Shown here piece after piece: positions 1 to 9,000 of a stretch of DNA of 64,000 bases. Made by a program: the position numbers and the translations under genes. Position 1 is the stretch's first letter, and each line of letters opens with the position of its first letter. The notes under the pieces were generated by a model, which ran no database searches, was not told the origin of the DNA, and worked only from the letters and a program-made list of their open reading frames with translations. Source of the stretch: Pseudoalteromonas luteoviolacea. GTDB taxonomy: Bacteria > Pseudomonadota > Gammaproteobacteria > Enterobacterales > Alteromonadaceae. The stretch lies in contig NZ_JWIC01000001.1 in the NCBI RefSeq assembly GCF_000814765.1, positions 186,001 through 250,000 on the forward strand, written 5' to 3'.

Positions 1-1
1 C

Positions 2-3000
2 CATGAAAGCTTACGTTGCCAGTTTCTTGTTGGGGAGGAATCAAATGGCAAGCCTTATGCGCGCATTATGCGAGACTTTGATACACCGTTTGAGTGGTTT
101 GATGTCAGCCAGTTACCCAATGATGAGAAAGCCACACACATTGAAAACCATATCCATGATTTTTGTACACGTGTATTCAAACTTGATAAAGGGGGGTTAA
201 TACGTGTTCTAGTGCTGTCTGACACGGATCACCATCAACTATTTTTTAATATGCATCATATCATTTCAGATGGCGCGTCGATGGCGAATTTAGTGCACGA
301 AGTGGCGACTATTTACAACGCCATTCTCGGTAACTTGCAGGTACAATTACCCACTTTAACGCTGCAGTACGTTGATTATGCGGCGTGGCAACGAGCACAA
401 CTGGGGGATGATGACTTTGCGCCCCACCTGGCTTATTTTAAATCGCAATTAGCAGGCTTGGATCCGCTCCAGTCACTGCCTAGTGATAAACCGAGAATGG
501 CCATACAAACTGATCAGGGGGCACGCTATGTGCAACGCCTGTCTCATGATCTGACAAAGCGCATAGTTTCTTTATCTTCTGCGCAGCAGAGCTCACTTTT
601 TATGTGGCTGAGTAGCAGTGTCATGCTGTTTATTGCGCGTTTAAACCAGCAATCTCGGGCGGTAATTGGTACACCAGTACTTGGGCGTGAGAACCCTCAA
701 TTGGAACACTTGATAGGCTTGTTCGTGAACACCTTAGTGATGCATGCTGAAGTTGATGAACAGCTTTCTTGTGAGCAATGGTTTGCCGCGCAAAAAGCGC
801 GTAATTTAGCCGCGTTGGAATATCGTGCACTCCCCTTTGATAAACTAGTTGAACACCTAGGGCAGACACGAGATTTAAGTCATCATCCTGTGGTGCAAAT
901 CTTATTTTCATTAACCCAACCTGATGCGCAAACTCTGACTTTAAATGGGCTTGAGGTGGCAGAGTGCAAAGCATTAGATGCACACAGCGTTGCGGTAAAG
1001 TGTGACCTAGAGTTACACGCTCAGTTTGACGGCGAGGCATTGGTTATTCACTGGAAATATGACAGTGATCTTTACCACAGGGAAACGATTCAAAATTGGG
1101 CAAGCAGCTTTACGGTGATGCTTGAAGGCATAGTCAATCACCCGACTATGGCAGTGGGGGATGTGCCCTTATTGGATGAGTCACATGCCAATCACCTGCT
1201 CTCTCAGCCGCAGTGCCAGTCCAGCTGGCCACAGCAACACAGTATCGTTTCGTTACTTGAACAGCAAATCATGCATGCAGGTTTGCGTATTGCGGTGACA
1301 GATGGCGCGGCTTCACTGACTTATACCCAGCTTGGACAGCGCGTTGATGCGCTTGCCTGTGCGTTAATTGCTGAAGGCGTAAAGCCTCAGCAGTTGGTAC
1401 CTGTGAGTATGACGCGCAGCACCGACATGGTGGTTGCATTATTGGCGATTCTAAAAGCGGGCGGTGCTTATGTCCCAATTGATCCAAGTTATCCACCAGA
1501 GCGAATTGAATACATCCTATCGGATATCAACAGTGGTTTACTGGTGTGTGATGAACAAAGCGCGGCGTTGTTTTCCCAGCTAGCGGTGCAGTGCATTGTT
1601 GCGCAAAGGGCGATTGATGCGTATGGAGGACATCAACTTGTTACACCCGAGGTACAACCCGAACACCTTGCCTATGTGATTTATACCTCAGGGACCACAG
1701 GCAAGCCCAAAGGGGTGCAAATAGAGCATCGCCATGTTGTGCGGTTGCTGTTCACTGAGCCAAGTTTATTTGATTTTAATGAGCAAGATGTGTGGAGTCT
1801 ATTTCACTCGTTTTGCTTTGATTTTTCGGTCTGGGAAATGTACGGTGCGCTCTTGTTTGGCGGCAAGCTCGTGGTGGTTGATAGCCACACCGCAAAAGAC
1901 ACCGAGGCATTTGCTAGGCTACTGCTTCGCGAAGGTGTGACGGTATTAAACCAAACGCCCAGTGCGTTTTATGTGCTGCAAAGCTGTATGCAACGGCTGG
2001 TGGAAGAAACCCCTCAGCCGCCAGCAACTCGATATGTTATTTTTGGTGGCGAAGCGCTGCAACCGAGCAAAATAAAACCCTGGCGCAAGCTGTTGCCGTC
2101 ATGCCAGTTAATCAACATGTATGGGATCACAGAAACCACGGTACATGTCACCTTTAAGCGCCTCAGTGATGAGGATCTCGCCCTTGGTCAAAGTAACATA
2201 GGTAAACCCATCCACACGACATCTAGCTATGTGTTAGACAGTCATCAGCGCCTGCTGCCGCAAGGTGCCATTGGTGAGTTATATGTTGGCGGTGAAGGTG
2301 TTGCGCGGGGTTATTGGCAACGCCCAGAGCTCAATCAGCAGCGTTTTGTTGAGCTGAGTTTAGCAAAGGGGCATAGCGAAAGGCTGTATCGCTCAGGCGA
2401 TTTGGTACGACTGCTGCCGGGCGGCGAAATGACGTATATTGGTCGGATTGATGACCAAGTGAAGGTACGTGGATACCGTATTGAGCTGGGGGAAATAGAA
2501 AATCAGCTTAGGATGCACCCTTGGGTTGATGAAGCGGTAGTGGTACTCAACCAGCACCCAGTTAAAGGGGCTTACATTGCGGCATTTATTACAGAAGATA
2601 CTGGTGCGGACTTTACCGATTTAAGTGCCCAGCTAAATACCTTTCTAAAAGTGAATCTACCTGATTTTATGTTGCCGAGTTTTGCTCGCTCTGTGTCAAA
2701 GATGCCACTGACAGTGAATGGTAAGGTAGATAAAAAAGCGTTGTTATCTTTAATTGAAATAGATAACGATAAAGCACCTTTTGAAGCGCCCACCACACCT
2801 GTTGAAATACAAGTCGCGGATGCGTTCAAATCGGTATTGCAATGCCCCCATGAAGTTGGCTTGCAGGACGACTTTTTTACTCTGGGCGGGCATTCTTTAC
2901 TTGCTGTAGAGCTGTGTTATTACTTAAAAGCACACTTTGGCTTAGATGCTGTGCTTTTTGAGCTGTTCCAATATTCCAGTGTTAAAGCACTGGCTCAGCG

Positions 3001-6000
3001 ATTGTCTGATAAAGCCTCTGTAAGTGAGGCGTCGGTTGATCCAGTATTGTCGTGTACACAGCAAACACAGGGGCCTTTGTCGTATGCTCAGCAACGGTTG
3101 TGGGCATTAGATAACATTCAGAGCACAGAGCAAGCTGTTGCTGTTTATCACGTTCCCTTGTCATTTTTACTTAAAGGGGATTTGAATGTACGGGCTTTTG
3201 AAGCCGCTTGGCAGCAGGTGATTCAGCGCCATGCTATTTTAAGAACAGTGATCTGCACAGATCAATCCGGCACACCGCATCAGCGTGTTCTCGCCCATTA
3301 TTGTCCACTTTTGCAGGTTGTAGATGCCTCTGATAAGTCTGCTCAGCAGAGCGCCCTTGCATGGCTAAAACTACAGCGCGATGATGACTTGCAGGCATTT
3401 GACCTTGAACGAGACTTGATGATCAGAGTGTACTTGCTGAAGTTATCGCAAAGAGAGTTTAAGTTACGCATTAATGTACACCATATTGCTTGTGATGCGC
3501 ATTCTTTACGGTTGATCGTCGATGACCTCGCCCTTGCATATCAACACGCGTGCGATGGCACTAAAGCTGGCTTGAGTTGTGAGGCAGCTAAACAAGTGAC
3601 CTATCTTGATTATGCAATATGGCAACAAGCACAGTGCCAAGATGCGACACATCACGCATTTTGGCAAGACTATTTGGCAGGGGCACCTCAGGTGCATGAG
3701 CTGGCCTTGGATGGGGTGCGTAGCAACAAATCTCAGCAACTCGGTGCAACACACATAAGCCATTTTGATAGCGCTTTGTCTGAACATATCACTTTGCAAT
3801 GCCAGCGTTTAGGGATGAGCCATTTTATGTGGCTACACACGTTATTCTCTTTGTGTATTGCCCGTTGCAGTCAAGTATCTGATGTGGTGATTGGTTCGCC
3901 TTTTTCAGGGCGTCACCATGCTCAACTCAAAGACATCGTTGGCTTTTTTGTCAATGTACTCCCCATCCGCGTGCAATTTACATCAGAGATGACGCTCGAA
4001 TCCTTATTGGCTGTGCAAAAAGCACAAATTTTAGCGATACATGAGCATCAAGCGGTGCCTTTTGAGCAAATATCAGTGCTCTGTGAGCCGCACACAGACC
4101 TGAGCCATCACAGCTTATTTCAAATCAGCTTTGCGTTTGACCCCAAAGATCACACTGAGTTGACATTAGGCGATATACAAGTCATTGCATTGGATGAGCC
4201 CAATAGTCAGGCAAAGTTTGAGCTCGACTTAACCTGTAGTGAGCAGTCTGATGGCATACGGCTCAATTGGGTTTATGATAAAACCCTATTTTCTCATCAT
4301 TCAATCGCGGGATTGGCTGACGCGTTTGAGGCCATGGTGACAGCGGCGGTGACAAACCTAGATCAGCGGGTAACTGAACTGCCATTAGTAAAAACTGAAA
4401 CATGGCAAAAACGGATGTTATGTGGTGAGCAACACGCGCTACGCTCGCCGAGCGTACTGCAGCCTATTTGGACCTTTCAAAACACCGAGTGTGCCAATCG
4501 AACGGCACTTGTCGACAGAGATGGCACATGCATGACTTATGGCGAGCTGCTGTCAGCTGCCGAACAGCTTGCCGTGTATTTAACTGAGCAAGGGCTACAA
4601 AATGACGACCGGGTGATGATCTGCCTATCTGCTGGGAGTCGATGGATCACCGCACTGCTTGCGGTGATGCGAGCAGGCGCATGTTATGTGCCAGTTGACC
4701 CGAGTTACCCTCAGTCTCGGATCCAATTTATTGCCAAAGATAGTAATTGTAAGTTTGTACTAACAAACTCTTCAGGCTTTGATTTGTTAAATCATAGAGA
4801 TGTTAGCTCGGCTCAACTGATTGATGTAGACGCCCTCGATTTAACGTCTATTCAAGGGGCGATGTTGCCGCCGCTTCCTGCAAATTCCGCGCAGCTCGCT
4901 TATGTGATCTACACCTCCGGCACCACGGGTCAGCCAAAGGGGGTGATGAATACCCATCAAGGTTTAATGAACTTATGCCAGTGGCATCTGCGTGCGTTTG
5001 ACGTGAGTAGCCGCTCTGTTGCGACACAGACTGCCAGCGTGGCATTTGATGCCGCGGCGTGGGAGGTGTGGCCTTATTTAGTGGCGGGTGCACAATTGGT
5101 CTTTTTACCAAAGGCGACTTTTAGTGATGCACGGCGTTTGACGCAAGCAATGCAAATTCACCAAGTCACCCATAGTTTTTTAGCGACACCCGTTGCGCAG
5201 GCGGTTTTAGCAGACAGCGAGTTTAACCCGCAGTCATTGCGTTACTTATTGGTTGGTGGTGATAAATTAGCGCCAGTGGATACCTCGGGGCATCCATTTA
5301 CCCTCATTAATAATTATGGGCCGACGGAAAGCGCCGTGGTGGCGACGTCAGGCCTTGTAGACTCGGTTGTGACAACGCCGGATATTGGCCTGCCCATTGA
5401 TAATACCCAGCTACTCATTTTAAACGCCCAGCAACAATTGCAACCTAGTGGCGCTATCGGTGAGCTCTGTATTGCAGGCGCCAGTTTGGCAAGTGGCTAT
5501 TTGGGCCGTGCCACGCTCACTAATGAGCGCTTTATTAATTGGCGTGCGCCAACTGGTGAGTCAATGCGAGTATATCGCACAGGGGATTTGGTCAGGCAGC
5601 TTGAGAACGGGCGACTCGCTTATATTGGCCGTAATGATGACCAAATAAAACTGCGTGGCTATCGCATTGAGCTGGATGAAATTGAAAGCCAACTGCGTGT
5701 CTTACCTGAAGTAGAGCAAGCCACTGTCTTGTTGTGTGATTCAGGTAATGCGGAAGACTGTTTAGTGGCCTTTGTTTGTCAAACCGCTGCGTTGGGTGAG
5801 CAAACACTCTCAAAACAGCTAAAAGGTCAACTGCAAGGTGTGCTGCCAGCGCATATGCTGCCCAGAGAGTATGTGTTGTTGACTGAGATGCCACTCACAG
5901 CCCATGGCAAGGTGGATAAGCACGCATTGCGCATGCAAGCAAAACATCATGTCAATGTGCCAATAGCGAGTTCAAGAGACATTGAAGAGGCACTCCCAAA

Positions 6001-9000
6001 GTCGAGCCGTGCGTTATTACAGGTTTATCGTACATTACTGAAACGGCCTGATTTACAGCCTGATGATGACTTTTTTGCCATGGGCGGAGATTCAATCTTA
6101 AGTATTCAAATTGCCACTCGGGCACGGACATTAGGCTTTGATTTATCTGTCTCTGATGTGTTGACTTATCCAAGTGTCGCGCAGTTAAGTGCACATATCG
6201 CGCAGGCTGCTCTTTGCATAGACAGCACGCCAAGCAATCAAGTGACTTATATGCCTGGTCGTGGAGAAGCGAGTCTATTGCCCACACAGCAGTGGTTCTT
6301 TGAGCAGCAATTTGCATTGCCTACGCACTGGAATCAAGCGGTGATGTTGGGACTAGACAAAAATGTCTCAGCGGGACAATTAGAAGCAGCCATTACAGCG
6401 CTTATTGCACGTCACGATAGTTTACGGTTGGCGGTAGCGGCAAACCATACACTAAGTTTTATTGATGACCTCTGTGCATCTAAGGTTGTCCATACATGTG
6501 ATCTGAGGTCGTCGGACAATTGGCAGGATGCATGGCAGAATGCGTGTCAGCAATGGCAGCAGAGTTTTCAATTTAACGGCTCGCCTTTAGTGCGTTTTAT
6601 CATGGCAGATACGGGCCAGCAAGACGACAAAAACCGCGTGTGTATCATTGCCCATCACTTGATCATCGATGGGGTATCTTGGCGCCTTGTATTAGAAGAT
6701 TTAGCTCATGCTTTGCACGCCACTGTTACTGAAGAGCCCCTCTCTTTAGTGCCTCCTAAAGTCAGTATTCAACAGGTGTCGCAGGCGCTGCGAGATCATG
6801 CTGCACATCGCGCTAAAATGGATGATTGGTTGCCAGCAGTGCAAGCTGCTCGTAAGCAAACATACTTTGACATACGCGAAGAAACAACCGCACAGGTATC
6901 AGTTCACAGTCTGCAATTAAAGCTGACTACAGCGCAGACGCAAGCTCTACTGACAGAGGCCAATACGGCTTATGGTACGCATATTCAAACCTTATTACTG
7001 GCCGCGGTGCATCTGACATTATTTAAGTTAACTGATGCGCAATCTCATGTGTTGATGATGGAAGGGCATGGTCGAGAGGCATTACAGGGCCAGATTGATG
7101 GCAGCGAGACTCTGGGGTGGTTGACTGCCATGTATCCACTGCATCTCTTTGTAAATGCCACGACAGTGGGAGATATGATCTGCGCAGCCAAAGAGGCACT
7201 GGCTGCGGTGCAAGACAAAGCCAGTGATTACGGTACGTTGCGTTACTTACATGCAGATGTAAAAGTGAGAGAGGCATTGGCGATAGACACCAGTAAATTG
7301 GTGTTTTTTAACTACCTAGGTCAACTTGATAGCGTGATCCACAGTGCGGGTCCACTTAGTGATGTGCATGAGTCTTGTGGGGACTTGATAGCACCAGAAA
7401 ATCATTGTTTTTACGCGATGCAGCTGACGTCTTCGATTCAAGCTGAGTGTTTGCGCATGCACTGTGACTTTGATGCAAAGCAAATCTCTCAGGCCACGGC
7501 TGAGGGATTTGTCGCTCAATTACAAAGCGCGATAGATGAGGTACTTACGCATTGCTCACAGCAAACAACGCGTCATTACACGCAAAGTGATTTTAAGTTA
7601 CTTCCCACCTGTACTAATCGAGGACTCGCTCAACTACTCGCTCAATACCCAGAACAGGCCGTAGCAGATATTTATCCGCTCAGCCCATTACAGCAAGGGA
7701 TGTGGTTTCAAACTCAGTTAGCAGAAGCGGAGGCTCAAGCAACAAGCCCTTACCTTGAGCAATGCTGTTTTACGTTTGCTGGCGACTTTGATTGCGAGGC
7801 GTTTATCTATGCGTGGCAACAAGTCATCAAGCAGCATAGTATTTTGCGCAGCGCGTTTACAACGCTTGACGGCCAGCCAGTGCAGGTGGTGTTAAAGCAG
7901 GCAGAACCCCCGGTTGAATTGATTACTATTCAAGGGCAGGACGAGCAAGGGGGGTGTTTTGAACAGTTAGCTCAACAAGCGTATCAGCAAGGTATCGTGC
8001 TGAACCAAGCATCCTGTATGCGATTGCAACTGGTGTTAATGTCCGAGCAGCGTGTTGGCTTTATTTGGACTTATCATCATATGATCATGGATGGCTGGTC
8101 ATTGCCGGTATTATTCAGTGAGCTGCTGCGTTTTTATGCTGCGCGAATAGATGGTCAAGCTGCGGCGATACGCTCAGATAACTTTGCAGAGTATATTGCC
8201 CATACACAACAGCGGGACTGCACTGAAGAGGCCGCATTTTGGCAAGCATATCTTAGCGATATGGACTCACCGACTTTGATCAGTGACAGTTTCAAAGCCA
8301 CACCATCTGAATCTGTGCAATATCAGGAACACCATCAGGTACTGAGCGAATCACAGTGTCAAGTGATGGCTCAAACTGCCTCAGAGCTTGGGCTAACTGC
8401 CAATCAACTTATCCAAGCTGTCTTCGCTTATTGGCTGAGTGTTTGTGTGGGTCGCAGTGAGGTGATGTTTGGTCAAACGGTTGCAGGGCGGCCAGCTGCG
8501 CTTAGCAATATGGCCAGCCGTGTTGGTCCTTATATTAATACCCAAGCGGTGTATGCTCAGATAGATATGCAGATGTGTGTCGCTGACTATTTGCAGGGTT
8601 TCAAAGCCAATGTGACTGCACTCAGTCAATATCCACATAGCAGCTTAAGTGATGTGCAAACGTGGAGCCAGATAGATAATCAGCAAGATTTGTTTGATGT
8701 ACTGTATGTGTTTGAGAACTATCCGACCGATCCTTTGTCCCAAGGGCCGAGCTTGCCATTTGAAATCGTCAGTAGCGATTATCAAGATCAAACTCACTAT
8801 CCGCTCTCCCTTGTCGTGGGGGAAGATAAGCAATTGTCTTTGACTCTATGTTATCAAACCAGTGTACTAAGCGAAGCACACAGCCAGCACTTTGTATCAA
8901 TGTTGGCTCAGTTGCTCAAACAAGTCTGTGAGCAACCGACACAACAGCTATGGGCACTATCACACACCTTACATGGGCAAATTGAGAGCGAATTTACCAA

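Noticed and set aside
3-200. 65-codon frame at the left edge
   Set aside because: It overlaps the NRPS C domain in another frame, and the true NRPS frame is open from base 2.
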